A stretch of DNA of 49,052 bases. Source: an uncultured Pirellula sp. Lineage in GTDB: Bacteria > Planctomycetota > Planctomycetia > Pirellulales > Pirellulaceae. The notes beneath the pieces were generated by a model. That model made no database searches. It saw only the letters and a list, made by a program, of their open reading frames with translations, and had not been told where the DNA came from. Both the position numbers and the translations under genes were made by a program. The stretch covers positions 1 through 49,052 of the forward strand of contig CAIJIZ010000751.1 of assembly GCA_903820735.1 (NCBI GenBank), in the 5' to 3' direction. This document shows positions 8,073 to 16,798 of the stretch, in pieces (positions within the stretch are counted from its first letter, which is position 1; each line of letters starts with the position of its first letter).

Positions 8073-9440
8073 TCAACGGATCGTGACGCTGGGGAAATCC
8101 TGAAGCGGTGATCCGTTTGTTGCGTCGTAGTAACGGATGTTGCCATCATAGCCACCAGTCGCGATTCGTTTGCCGTCGGGTGTGAAAGCAAGAGCGAAGA
8201 TGGGGCCGCTACCGACTTTAATCTGCGCGAGACGCTGGCCATTTTCGGTTTTAAAGATTCGGACTTCTCCGCTAACGACACCGCAAGCGACGGTCGTACC
8301 GTCAGGACTGAAAGCAATCGATTGAATCGGTGACGCCATGTGTTCGAACTCGCGAACGAAACTCTCTTCTTTGTTGTCGCCTTCAGCCAATCGTCCGCCT
8401 CGTGGCGCCATACGAAACAAGCGTATCTTCCCTTCGGTTCCACCCGTAGCGATCAGATCGTCAATGGGATGCCGAGCCATACAAATCAATGGATCACGCG
8501 TCTGATTGATGTCGTCGATCAGGTGACCTGTTGAAACATCGATCAGCTTCGCCGCTTTGTCACGGCTAATGGTCGCCAGTCGCGTACCATCGTTGGTGAA
8601 GGCTGATCCGAAGACCCAGTCCAGATGATTGTCACAACGCATCACTTCAACTCCGTCAGCGACGCTAAAGACTCGCACCAGTTTGTCCGCACAACCGACG
8701 GCTACGAATCGATTGTCATGAGAAATCGCAACTCCATAAAACGAATCTGTCGATCCTTTGATCGAACTAACTAATTCTCGCTTCGCGGTATCCCAGATCT
8801 GGATCTCGCCGAATTCGGATGCAGCGCCACCGCTAGCGACCAGCAAGCTGCCATCGCGAGAAAACGTGAGCGCCTCAAGCCGAGGTGAATCACCGAGCAA
8901 CCGTGCGACAATGCCCGATCCATCTGCTCGGTGCAGTAGAATCTCATGCCGAGCAGGTACTGCCAACAGGTTGCCGTCGGGGGAAAATGCAATGGCACGC
9001 ACCACAGGTAATGAAGTGTAGCTCAGCGGTTCTGGTGGCCGTCGTGTGAGAATACGCATCGGCTCATCCTCTGCGGCACCTTCGGTCACCCAACGACGGA
9101 GCAAATCGATCTCTTGCGATAAAAGGGGTTCACCATCCTTAGGCATTTCAGGCGGCTTGCCGCACACCTGCGTGACCAATGGGCTGGCATCAGCATTGCC
9201 GGGAAGAATCGAAGTACCGGTCTCACCACCGTTCAACAACCCGCGATGAGTCGTCAAATCAAGTCCGCCACCTTGCTTTCCCGGTTTATGACAACCGACA
9301 CAGTGAATGCGTAGAAGCGGCATCACTTGGCGATGAAAGGAAACCGGAGTGTCATCGGCAACCAGCACGGCATTAATGGGGACCGCATTGCAGGAGACTG
9401 CAAACATGAGGACCATGATTCTGTACAAGAATCGCTTCAT
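8073..9440 (-). CDS. Planctomycete cytochrome C-like domain plus WD40 repeat protein
   Basis: A 455-residue secreted protein with a signal peptide (about 1-27). A planctomycete cytochrome C-like domain follows: CVGCHKP gives the haem-type CxxCH, with the typical GGLDLTTHRGLLNGGETG, PGNADASPL and MPKDGEPL, ending in a W..EGA helix. From about residue 145 there are seven or so WD40-like blades (AIAFSPDGNLLAVPA, ALTFSRDGSLLVASGG, SIAFSPDGTTVACGV, ALAFTPDGKRIATGG). The family is common in planctomycetes; the haem domain may bind c-type haem in the periplasm, but no activity is proven. The start overlaps the upstream gene stop by four bases (ATGA). It is the last gene of a four-gene operon. Confidence 0.88.
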   Translation of the reverse strand: MKRFLYRIMVLMFAVSCNAVPINAVLVADDTPVSFHRQVMPLLRIHCVGCHKPGKQGGGLDLTTHRGLLNGGETGTSILPGNADASPLVTQVCGKPPEMPKDGEPLLSQEIDLLRRWVTEGAAEDEPMRILTRRPPEPLSYTSLPVVRAIAFSPDGNLLAVPARHEILLHRADGSGIVARLLGDSPRLEALTFSRDGSLLVASGGAASEFGEIQIWDTAKRELVSSIKGSTDSFYGVAISHDNRFVAVGCADKLVRVFSVADGVEVMRCDNHLDWVFGSAFTNDGTRLATISRDKAAKLIDVSTGHLIDDINQTRDPLICMARHPIDDLIATGGTEGKIRLFRMAPRGGRLAEGDNKEESFVREFEHMASPIQSIAFSPDGTTVACGVVSGEVRIFKTENGQRLAQIKVGSGPIFALAFTPDGKRIATGGYDGNIRYYDATNGSPLQDFPSVTIR

Positions 9441-10270
9441 TTCACTTCCTCAATCGTCATCAAATAACTGTGCCATGGGCCACCGAGGTCGTGCGAACTA
9501 CTTACACATACATAGATCGGGCCTTCGGCTTTTGTCGTCAGAAGCATGACTGGATCTCTTGTTGGGCCATCATCGGCAGCCGCAAGAAACTGGCCACGTG
9601 CGTCGTAACACTGGACCGCCACATCCATCAGCAATGGGCCACCGCTGGTGACAGTGATTCGATATTGTTGACCAGCCACCGAGGGATATGCGAAGACGTC
9701 GACATCCTTATCGCCTTGAATACTGCCGCGAACCGCTTGGCCAATTGTAAGTTTCTGGGCGTCGCGGAATCCATCATTTGGTTCGCGTTCGTCGAACGTT
9801 AATTCTGAAGCGAGCACGATGATTTTACTTTTTGCTTCTCCAGCGGGTGTTACCACAACATATTCAATCAAGCCAGTTGGCACGTCGGCAGGCAACGTGA
9901 TTTCGGCGACCAGTTGCTTGTCGCCGACCACTTTATTCTCCAATCCTTTTGCCTGACCAGCGTCGCTGGTTTCTTTCAGTTCGACAACGATTTGCTCAGC
10001 GGATGGAAAACGAAGTTGAGTCGCACCCTTGAGTTCAAAGCCACGTAGCTTGAACGTCTCCTTGCGCCCTCTGACTAGCGCCGCGGGTTCGCTTGCCGTG
10101 ATGCTCGGCGCAGTCGCTACGGGACTCTGAGCTTGCAGGTGAGGGCCAACGACTGCCAGCAACAACAGTGCGGTGAAGGTTAAGATACTAAGGCCGGTGT
10201 GAGAAAAAGGGCCATCGGCACACCGAAGGAATCGAGCCCAATCGAAACCCCTTGCTACAGCATGTCTCAT
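9437..10270 (-). CDS. Secreted pre-peptidase C-terminal (PPC) domain protein
   Basis: A 277-residue protein with a long N-terminal signal segment (hydrophobic about 28-47, cleavage near AQS). A beta-rich IPT/Ig-like part carries EPAALVRGRKETFKLRGFELKGATQL. A C-terminal PPC domain follows from about residue 160 (EPNDGFRDAQKLTIGQAVRGSI, DVDVFAYPSVAGQQYRITV). PPC domains usually follow secreted enzymes; here the domain stands without a catalytic unit. It overlaps both neighbours by four bases, so it is translated as part of the DUF1501/WD40 set and probably works with them in the periplasm or at the cell surface. Confidence 0.82.
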   Translation of the reverse strand: MRHAVARGFDWARFLRCADGPFSHTGLSILTFTALLLLAVVGPHLQAQSPVATAPSITASEPAALVRGRKETFKLRGFELKGATQLRFPSAEQIVVELKETSDAGQAKGLENKVVGDKQLVAEITLPADVPTGLIEYVVVTPAGEAKSKIIVLASELTFDEREPNDGFRDAQKLTIGQAVRGSIQGDKDVDVFAYPSVAGQQYRITVTSGGPLLMDVAVQCYDARGQFLAAADDGPTRDPVMLLTTKAEGPIYVCVSSSHDLGGPWHSYLMTIEEVK

Positions 10271-11583
10271 GAATACAGTTCCTTAATCGTGGCCCCTTCC
10301 GCAAGGATCGACACGGGGCGTCCCTCAGGTGTGTGCAACTCTTTTGCAGGATCGATCCCCAGGGCATCGTAAACGGTCCAAGCAACGTCCGCTGGCCGGA
10401 CAGGACGATCGGTCACGTATGCTCCGTTCTTATCTGTCGACCCGATCACGCCTCCACGAGCAACGCCCGCACCGGCCCACAGCATCGAACCGGCACGCCC
10501 CCAGTGATCGCGACCAGCCTTATCGTTCACTTTAGGCGTCCGACCAAACTCACCCATCGCCAACACCATCGTATCGGCTAGCAGTCCAAGCTGGTCCAAG
10601 TCGTTCATCAACGCGCTGAACCCCTGATCGAACTCGGGCAATTTCTTGTCCAGCCCTTTAAAAATTTCGCCATGGTGATCCCATCCGCCGTAGTTGACCG
10701 TGACAAACCGCACGCCGTTTTCGACGAGCCGTCTGGCCAGCAGAGCACTTTGGCCAAATTCATTGCGTCCGTAAGCGTCGCGCGTTGTTGACTCTTCGCG
10801 GTCGATTGCGAAAGCCGCTTGAGCCTGGGGCGAAAGGACCATTTCAGCTGCCTTACGACTGAATTCATTGTACGTTTCAATCTGGTCATTTCGCTTGACT
10901 CGATCCGCGAGCTGGTCGACGGCAGCCAGCAAAGATTTGCGGCGTTCGAGCGCTTGCGGCGTGGCGTTGGCTGGAGCGGCAAGATCTCGAACGCGGTAAT
11001 TCTCCTCGCTGGGATTTCCCGCTTTGAACGATTCACAACGACCGCCCAACCAGACGCTTTTCCCTAGTTCCCATGTGAACGAAGGGTTGCGTGGCACCGC
11101 GACATAAGGCGGAACCACACCATCAAAACCGGTTTCATGTGCTACGATGGCACCGATCGCCGGATGGTCGCCAAACGGCGTTCCGAATCTGCCCGACAAG
11201 ACCCAGTTCGTTGCCGTTTCATGATGATCGTTCTCATGCGATCCGCTTCGCACGAGCGTCAACTTGTCCATCACCTGAGCCGTTTTAGGAAGCAATTCGC
11301 AAATGTGAAGCCCTGGAACATTTGTGGCGATACTGTTGTACTTGCCACGGATTTGCTCGACAGCAGTGGGCTTCATGTCGAACGAGTCATGATGAGACAA
11401 ACCACCCCCCAGGAAAATCAGAATCACCGACTTTGCTCGTGCTCGTTGCGTGGAAGCCTCTGCAGCCAGTAGTTGCGGCAAAGAAAGCCCCAGCGGAGCT
11501 AGCGCGCCGACACGAATAAAGTTGCGGCGCGATACACCGTTGCATAGGCTTGAACGATGATTGGCAATGGATACGTCGATCAT
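10267..11583 (-). CDS. DUF1501 (sulfatase/alkaline phosphatase-fold) protein, Tat-exported
   Basis: A 438-residue protein with a Tat-type signal (SRRNFIRVGALAPLGLSLPQLLAAEA, about 18-43). It has the DUF1501 hallmarks: SVILIFLGGGLSHHDSFDMKP, the HENDHHETAT segment, VNYGGWDHHG (about 315-323) and MGEFGRTPKVN..GRDHWG near the C-terminus. The histidines and aspartates of the last two blocks correspond to the metal-site region of the alkaline-phosphatase fold. In planctomycetes this family is regularly paired with DUF1549/DUF1553 cytochrome-like proteins, as it is here: the partner ends 14 bases upstream. The substrate is unknown. Confidence 0.9.
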   Translation of the reverse strand: MIDVSIANHRSSLCNGVSRRNFIRVGALAPLGLSLPQLLAAEASTQRARAKSVILIFLGGGLSHHDSFDMKPTAVEQIRGKYNSIATNVPGLHICELLPKTAQVMDKLTLVRSGSHENDHHETATNWVLSGRFGTPFGDHPAIGAIVAHETGFDGVVPPYVAVPRNPSFTWELGKSVWLGGRCESFKAGNPSEENYRVRDLAAPANATPQALERRKSLLAAVDQLADRVKRNDQIETYNEFSRKAAEMVLSPQAQAAFAIDREESTTRDAYGRNEFGQSALLARRLVENGVRFVTVNYGGWDHHGEIFKGLDKKLPEFDQGFSALMNDLDQLGLLADTMVLAMGEFGRTPKVNDKAGRDHWGRAGSMLWAGAGVARGGVIGSTDKNGAYVTDRPVRPADVAWTVYDALGIDPAKELHTPEGRPVSILAEGATIKELYS

Positions 11584-11597
11584 AACATTCGGTGTGG

Positions 11598-14381
11598 TTA
11601 GTGGTTAAAAGCGAACTCTTTCGAGTTTAGTAACGCCCAAAACAGATCTGCGAAAACGTCTTCACGATTACTAGTCTTCTCAGATTCGATCGCGGTTTCG
11701 GTGGCGGTCATCGCAGCACGTAGTGCCGCTCGTTCCGCGTCATCCGGCAAACGACTGAGCGTCGCGAGGAAAACTTGTTCTGTCACGGTGTCCGAGTCAG
11801 CATTATGCAGGAGGCTGGATAACCGGCCTTCGGGCGCGCGAATGTTCTTAATTAGATTCTCATCGTTGCTCAGGTGCAGCAACTGTGGCAACGTGACCTC
11901 ACCCTTACGTTCACAAGCACATGCCGTGACGCGATCGCTGCGTCCGAATAGTGTCAAGAAATAGGAATCGGCGGCGGGATCGGCGACCTGCGTGGCGCGA
12001 ACACCGATTGGGTAACCAGGAAAGCGATTGGGAATCTCGGTCGCCACCGCAATCGCATCGAGCATAACTTCTGACGGCAAGCGTCTGGCATAGTAATGAG
12101 AATAAAAGGTCTTGTCATTTTCGTTTTCCGACGTGTTCGCTGAGTCGAGTTGGTAGGCTCGCGAATTCAAAATCAAGCGAATGATGTGTCGCAAGTCAAA
12201 ATTGCTGGCTCGAAACTCGGTATTGAGCACCTTCCATAGTTCGGGGTTGGAGGGTGGATTGCTAGCTCGCAGGTCATCGACCGGCTCAACAAGTCCGACC
12301 GAGAAGAAATGCTTCCATAAACGGTTGACCATCGCTCCGGAAAAGTACTCGTTGTCGATGGTCCAGTTCACGAACGCAATGCGAGGGTCACTGCCCGTTT
12401 CGAACGGCACTGCAACACGGTCGAGCGTTTGCGGGGCAACAAACTTTCCGGTGCGCGGCTGAGTTACTCCTGGACTGCGCAGGCGAATTTCCTCCAGTCG
12501 GCTAGTCTGCATATCAAGTTCGCGTTGCCTATCCGCGATTTGCTTTTTCTTCTCGTCTTCGGGCAGCGTTGCTAAGCAAACTTCAGCCAGCTTTTTGGCC
12601 GCTTCGGCAATTCGTTTATGTTGTTCGTTTTCATCGCGGCTCGTGGTTGTCACCGCGCTGTTACCGCTTTGCGGATTCTGGCGGTCGAGATTCACTTTCG
12701 CAAAGCAAGCGGCAAAGTGATAGAAGTCGTCTTGAGTGTAGCGTTCCAAAGGATGGTTGTGGCAACGGGCGCATCCAATACGAATTCCGAGAAAAGACTG
12801 TGCGACGCTATCGGGCAATTCGCTCTCTTCCACTTTTTGAAACTCGCCGACAACCGTGACGAAATAGCCCGCCTGCGGTTGCGAGACCACATCCCCTCTG
12901 GCCAGCAACACGTCACGAGCAATATCGCTCCACCGACGATTCGAAGCGACTTGGTCGCGCAGCCATTGATGAAACGCCTTGACTCCTTTTTGCCCTCGCA
13001 CATCATGATCACGCTCTTTGCGGTTCTGCAGCAAGTCCGCCAATTGCAGGGTCCAATAGTCGGTAAACTCGGGTCGATCGAGCAATGCGTTGATAACGCG
13101 ACTGCGTTTATCAGGACTCGTGTCGGATTGGAATGCAATAACCTCTGCGGGTGTTGGTAGGATACCAGCAGCATCCAAGTAAACGCGACGCAAAAACGTT
13201 AGATCGCTGCAGGGGCCAACCGGCGGCACTTGAAGTTGTTTCAGCTTTGCAAACAAAGGCCCGTCGATAACATTTTGCTCCGCAGCATAAAGCTCCGGAG
13301 CAACCTTGTAAGGAAAGGGCATCGTGAAACGGACCACTTCGACTTGGCTCTGGAAATGAACACGCACTCCCGTTTCGCCATAACGCAACGCTTTCACTAG
13401 GCCATTTGAATTGACTGATACCTTATTTGGATCGTTAGAAAAGAACTGAGCCAGCCAAGTCACATCGCGAACGCGTCCGTCGGTGTAATGAGCGCGCACG
13501 AGCAGTTGTTGCGTCTGATCAAGGGTCATGGAACGGTTGCCTGGTAGAACTTCCAATCGTGCAACATCAGGTTCGTTAGCAAGGGGTGCAGGAGCGCGAG
13601 CCGCAACCCAATCACGCAAAGTCCGCCACATTCGCGACTCGGGGCGAAACCGTACGCCCCCTTCATGTGCGACGCCGCCGGAGGGTTTGGTCAGCAGTAG
13701 ACTTTCTTCTGGAAAATCGAAATCGACTCGGCGACCGCTGACTTCCTTCGCAATCCAATCGTGATCCCATTCGGGCGCGTATCCGCGAAGCGATAGTCGA
13801 AAGCCATTCTGGCCAGAGAGTTTGCCGTGGCAAGCACCCGTGTTGCAGCCGCTGCGCGTTAGTATCGGCAGGACGTCTTGCATGAACGACGGCGGATGTT
13901 TAGTGTCGAAGTTTGTCACCGTGATCGGCACAGAGACCGACATCTCATCGAGTTTGACAATCAGTACCGCATCGCCCGCGGCCTGAGCTTCAATCACACC
14001 GTGATGATCGATTGCAACCAGTCCAGGTTTATCAACTTCGAACGTGACGCGATGGGAAACATCGGTGACTGCTCCCTGATCATCGGTCAGCGAGACAACC
14101 ACGCCGTGAATCGGATCTTGCCCGGTGAGCTCCAGCTTGTCGGGGAATACCGCCAATTGAGCACATACGGCAGACGATGGCAGCAGCAACGAAGCTATGG
14201 CAATCGCAAGAATGAAAATAGCTCGCCTGCCACCGTTTAGGTTGCCGCTGCGTGAGGTGCAACTGCGTGAGGTGCAACTGCGTGAGGTGCAACTGCGTGA
14301 GGTGCAACTTTGAAGCGTACTACTGCGTAAAGTCACACTTTGAAAGGTGACAACGGAATCAGCGACCATCTTCGCCTCCAA
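11598..14381 (-). CDS. DUF1549/DUF1553 protein with Ig-like and cytochrome C-like domains
   Basis: A 927-residue first gene of the operon. After an unusual N-terminal extension of seven serine-rich pentads (about residues 11-45) comes a signal peptide (RRAIFILAIAIASLLLPSSAVCAQ). A Big2-type Ig domain (about 75-160) follows, then a haem-like motif CNTGACHGKLSGQNGFRLSLRG. DUF1549 has WTLQLADLLQNRKERD and a second motif CARCHNHPLERYTQDDFY, and DUF1553 has FVNWTIDNEYFSGAMVNRLWKHFF and LASLSRLPDD-like elements. These proteins are planctomycete-typical and exported, with a suspected electron-transfer or polysaccharide-related role. No internal ATG exists between the pentads and the signal peptide, so the extension is either translated or the true start is a rare codon. 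Confidence 0.9.
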   Translation of the reverse strand: MEAKMVADSVVTFQSVTLRSSTLQSCTSRSCTSRSCTSRSCTSRSGNLNGGRRAIFILAIAIASLLLPSSAVCAQLAVFPDKLELTGQDPIHGVVVSLTDDQGAVTDVSHRVTFEVDKPGLVAIDHHGVIEAQAAGDAVLIVKLDEMSVSVPITVTNFDTKHPPSFMQDVLPILTRSGCNTGACHGKLSGQNGFRLSLRGYAPEWDHDWIAKEVSGRRVDFDFPEESLLLTKPSGGVAHEGGVRFRPESRMWRTLRDWVAARAPAPLANEPDVARLEVLPGNRSMTLDQTQQLLVRAHYTDGRVRDVTWLAQFFSNDPNKVSVNSNGLVKALRYGETGVRVHFQSQVEVVRFTMPFPYKVAPELYAAEQNVIDGPLFAKLKQLQVPPVGPCSDLTFLRRVYLDAAGILPTPAEVIAFQSDTSPDKRSRVINALLDRPEFTDYWTLQLADLLQNRKERDHDVRGQKGVKAFHQWLRDQVASNRRWSDIARDVLLARGDVVSQPQAGYFVTVVGEFQKVEESELPDSVAQSFLGIRIGCARCHNHPLERYTQDDFYHFAACFAKVNLDRQNPQSGNSAVTTTSRDENEQHKRIAEAAKKLAEVCLATLPEDEKKKQIADRQRELDMQTSRLEEIRLRSPGVTQPRTGKFVAPQTLDRVAVPFETGSDPRIAFVNWTIDNEYFSGAMVNRLWKHFFSVGLVEPVDDLRASNPPSNPELWKVLNTEFRASNFDLRHIIRLILNSRAYQLDSANTSENENDKTFYSHYYARRLPSEVMLDAIAVATEIPNRFPGYPIGVRATQVADPAADSYFLTLFGRSDRVTACACERKGEVTLPQLLHLSNDENLIKNIRAPEGRLSSLLHNADSDTVTEQVFLATLSRLPDDAERAALRAAMTATETAIESEKTSNREDVFADLFWALLNSKEFAFNH
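14248..14352 (-). repeat. 15-bp tandem repeat inside a coding region
   Basis: Four identical units CTGCGTGAGGTGCAA (14248-14307) are followed by three diverged units (14308-14352). On the coding strand they give seven serine-rich pentads, the four perfect ones reading SCTSR. The unit length is a multiple of three, so copy number can change without a frameshift. Confidence 0.9.
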
Positions 14382-14659
14382 AGGCGGGGGTTCAGGGAGG
14401 GATGCAGGCGGGAACTGTAGTTTAGCTGGTTGCGTGGCATGAAACCAGTGCTTTAGCCCAGCTTATTCATTGCGAGCATCGCGGAGACGAAGAGTCGGCC
14501 ATCATGCACGGCGGAATGAACTCAGGCATATTCTCGTCTTCGCCCAACTCTCGTACTACCGAGTGCTCCGGTAGACTTATAGCAGAATATGCGTCTTCAA
14601 ATCCTCATACGTATACAACGGCAAGTCTCCAGTCATTGTGTTATGCTCAATGACCGAAC

Positions 14660-15967
14660 TCAGCCTGGTAGATATCCCTTGAAGCGTATCAACGGTTCCT
14701 GGTTGTTCTGGTAGGCGGGCGGGGGAGGATTCAACCAGTTGCGAATCGCGTCCTTATTGGCATACGCAAAGAAGTGATTTCCGCGTGGGGTATAGTGTCC
14801 GATGTAATATCGATCGACGTACTCTTTCGCGGACAACCTGAAACTATCAAACTCGGTAACGTGCGCTGGCAGACTATCCACCATCCGAATTCCTCGCTCC
14901 GCGAGGTGGTCTTTGAAATATTGCGGATGCCAGTCCGTGTTATCTGGGTCGTCAGATGAGCTGCGATTGCACGCGTGCCAGACGGCCCCCACCGGATAGC
15001 TCAAAAGTACCATAAGCTCCTTGTGATTCTGTTTGCAGAAATCCTGCAGACGATCCATGATCTTGATGCCAACTCGCACCGCATATGCATGCAACAGTTG
15101 CGTAGCGCCAGCCTTGATCGCTTCCGGGCTAGATAAAACGGGCACATTTCGCTGGCACTTGCCAGCCACTTTCTCGAGCACTTCGATACTGAGAAAGGCG
15201 CCGGTGCGCTGCGCGAACAGCAAATGTGCGATTTCATCATCTCGGAACGTATCGATCAGAAATGCCAAGTCACATAACTGATAGAGAGAAGCTTCGGTGG
15301 GGCATAGGCTATCGCATTCAACCAACTCACCCCGGTCATTCAACCGGGCATGGACCCAAGGATTGGCATGAAACATCGTCCCGGACATCGATTCGATTGC
15401 ATTGTCCGGAAAGGCTAACCAGCGCCAGGCATAAACGCTGCGGAGATGGTCGTCTCCCCAGATATTAAAAATTAAGTATTTCGCCGCCTGATCAGTCGCT
15501 TCGTTCCGAAGCAACCGCCGATACGCTTGATAAACGCCGAATCCACCAACTCCAAAGTTCCGGATGGGTTCACAAAAATGAGCGGCCAGTATCTCCTGCC
15601 ATGTTTCGCCGTCGCTGACCTGATGCCCCTGAGTAAAACTGTCGCCGTAGGTATTCACACGACAGGGCTGATCGGGGAAATTGACCTGCTGACGCTGACC
15701 TGACTTCTGATACCGAGCTAGCGTGTGGCAGCCATCAACGCCATCGCGTACGAACGCATTTCTCAATAGGTAACCAAGTTCAGGATCGAACTTTGCCCAC
15801 ACCTGAGCTTTCGAATCAAGAAATTGGTCGAGCGTACTGCGCTTTAGTACATGCGGTTGCAAGAAGGCACGGAGCGCTTCATTCACATCTCCCTGGCGAG
15901 CAAAGGCTGTTGCCGATGCAAGTGCGACGGGAATTGTTGCGAGAAAATCACGGCGTCGTACAGTCAT
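14660..15967 (-). CDS. SGNH/GDSL-like hydrolase, Tat-exported
   Basis: A 435-residue protein with a Tat-type signal (RRRDFLATIPVALASATAFA, residues 4-23). SGNH block I appears as NTYGDSFTQGHQV (GDS at 108-110, nucleophile S110), a block II-like glycine as RNFGVGGFGVYQAY (about 136-149), and block III as FNIWGDDH. A C-terminal GHYTPRGNHFFAYANKDAI could give the catalytic histidine. The protein is longer than simple esterases. The family hydrolyses esters, often on sugars. It is convergent with nothing; it lies downstream of the GntR gene on the same strand, 27 bases apart, so both may be co-transcribed under the regulator's own promoter. Confidence 0.72.
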   Translation of the reverse strand: MTVRRRDFLATIPVALASATAFARQGDVNEALRAFLQPHVLKRSTLDQFLDSKAQVWAKFDPELGYLLRNAFVRDGVDGCHTLARYQKSGQRQQVNFPDQPCRVNTYGDSFTQGHQVSDGETWQEILAAHFCEPIRNFGVGGFGVYQAYRRLLRNEATDQAAKYLIFNIWGDDHLRSVYAWRWLAFPDNAIESMSGTMFHANPWVHARLNDRGELVECDSLCPTEASLYQLCDLAFLIDTFRDDEIAHLLFAQRTGAFLSIEVLEKVAGKCQRNVPVLSSPEAIKAGATQLLHAYAVRVGIKIMDRLQDFCKQNHKELMVLLSYPVGAVWHACNRSSSDDPDNTDWHPQYFKDHLAERGIRMVDSLPAHVTEFDSFRLSAKEYVDRYYIGHYTPRGNHFFAYANKDAIRNWLNPPPPAYQNNQEPLIRFKGYLPG

Positions 15968-15994
15968 GATGGCGGTCTGTTTTATGTTATGAAT

Positions 15995-16708
15995 TTACGG
16001 AGTCTTTGTAAGAAGCTTTAAGCGGTTGACCGTATGTTGGCGATTCAACTCCATCGCACTTTCTGCCGCGTCAGGATCGCGCCGTATCAGCCCATCCATA
16101 ATCGCCGCGTGAAGCTGACGACTAGTGTCTATATCGCGCGGCGTGGCGGTCGTAGAATCCATGGAAGTCTGCATGAAATCGAGCAACGCTTCCAAGAGCG
16201 CGGCCATCAAGCGGTTTCCCCCAATCTCCATCAGCCGCAGATGGAATGCCGAATCACGCGTAAGGCTTTCCTCACGCGATATGTCAGGGTCGTCTATTGC
16301 GGTCGCCATCGATCCCAGTTCCGCTAGTTCCGCGTCGGTCGCGTGGGTGGCTGCCTGTCGAGCGGAGTAGCCTTCGAGTGCACGACGAAACTCCGCGAAC
16401 TCAATCAAGTCATTGATGGAAATTGTCAGTGAGGAACGGAGCAATAACGCACAGGAGCGAATGGTATCCGTCGTACCGACAAACATGCCGCTTCCGCGCC
16501 GGGCCTCCACCAACCCCAACGAGATCAATCGTCCAACAGCCTCGCGCAGCACATTGCGACTGCAATGCATGCGATTAACCAATTCTGCCTCGCTCGGTAG
16601 GCGATCCCCAGGGCTGAGCCCTTCACTGCGGATGTAGCCAGTCAACGAACCCAACACCTGGTCGACCAGCAACGGCCGTCCTGTGCTAGCCGTTTTCGAA
16701 GTTTGCAT
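15995..16708 (-). CDS. GntR-family transcriptional regulator, FadR subfamily (FCD domain)
   Basis: A 237-residue DNA-binding protein. The N-terminal winged helix (about 14-82) reads LSPGDRLPSEAELVNRMHCSRNVLREAVGRLISLGLVEARRGSGMFVG, typical of GntR factors. The C-terminal all-helical FCD domain (about 100-230) includes FAEFRRALEGYSARQAA and the metal-site-type residues D..H..L. It lies divergent to the metallohydrolase operon, with a 28-base palindrome (16730-16757) between the two start codons. It therefore probably represses both itself and that operon until a small carboxylate-type ligand, the usual FCD effector, binds. The ligand is not deducible. Confidence 0.9.
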   Translation of the reverse strand: MQTSKTASTGRPLLVDQVLGSLTGYIRSEGLSPGDRLPSEAELVNRMHCSRNVLREAVGRLISLGLVEARRGSGMFVGTTDTIRSCALLLRSSLTISINDLIEFAEFRRALEGYSARQAATHATDAELAELGSMATAIDDPDISREESLTRDSAFHLRLMEIGGNRLMAALLEALLDFMQTSMDSTTATPRDIDTSRQLHAAIMDGLIRRDPDAAESAMELNRQHTVNRLKLLTKTP

Positions 16709-16729
16709 ACTTGTATCCCTTTAAGAACT

Positions 16730-16757
16730 TCAACTTGTAGGATATCCTGCAAGTTGA
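16730..16757. promoter_or_regulatory. Palindromic operator, probable GntR site
   Basis: A 28-base near-perfect palindrome: arms TCAACTTG and CAAGTTGA around a symmetric AGGATATCCT core, with a single mismatched pair. It sits 21 bases upstream of the GntR start and 41 bases upstream of the GTG of the 16799 gene. A further CTTGTATCC half-site lies beside it at about 16710-16718. Confidence 0.75.
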
Positions 16758-16798
16758 GCTAGTTTCTGCAATGGCAATGCGTCGAAAGAAGCAATCAA

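Noticed and set aside
14248-14352. Possible CRISPR array
   Set aside because: The 15-base units are contiguous with no spacers and lie inside a coding frame; this is a minisatellite.
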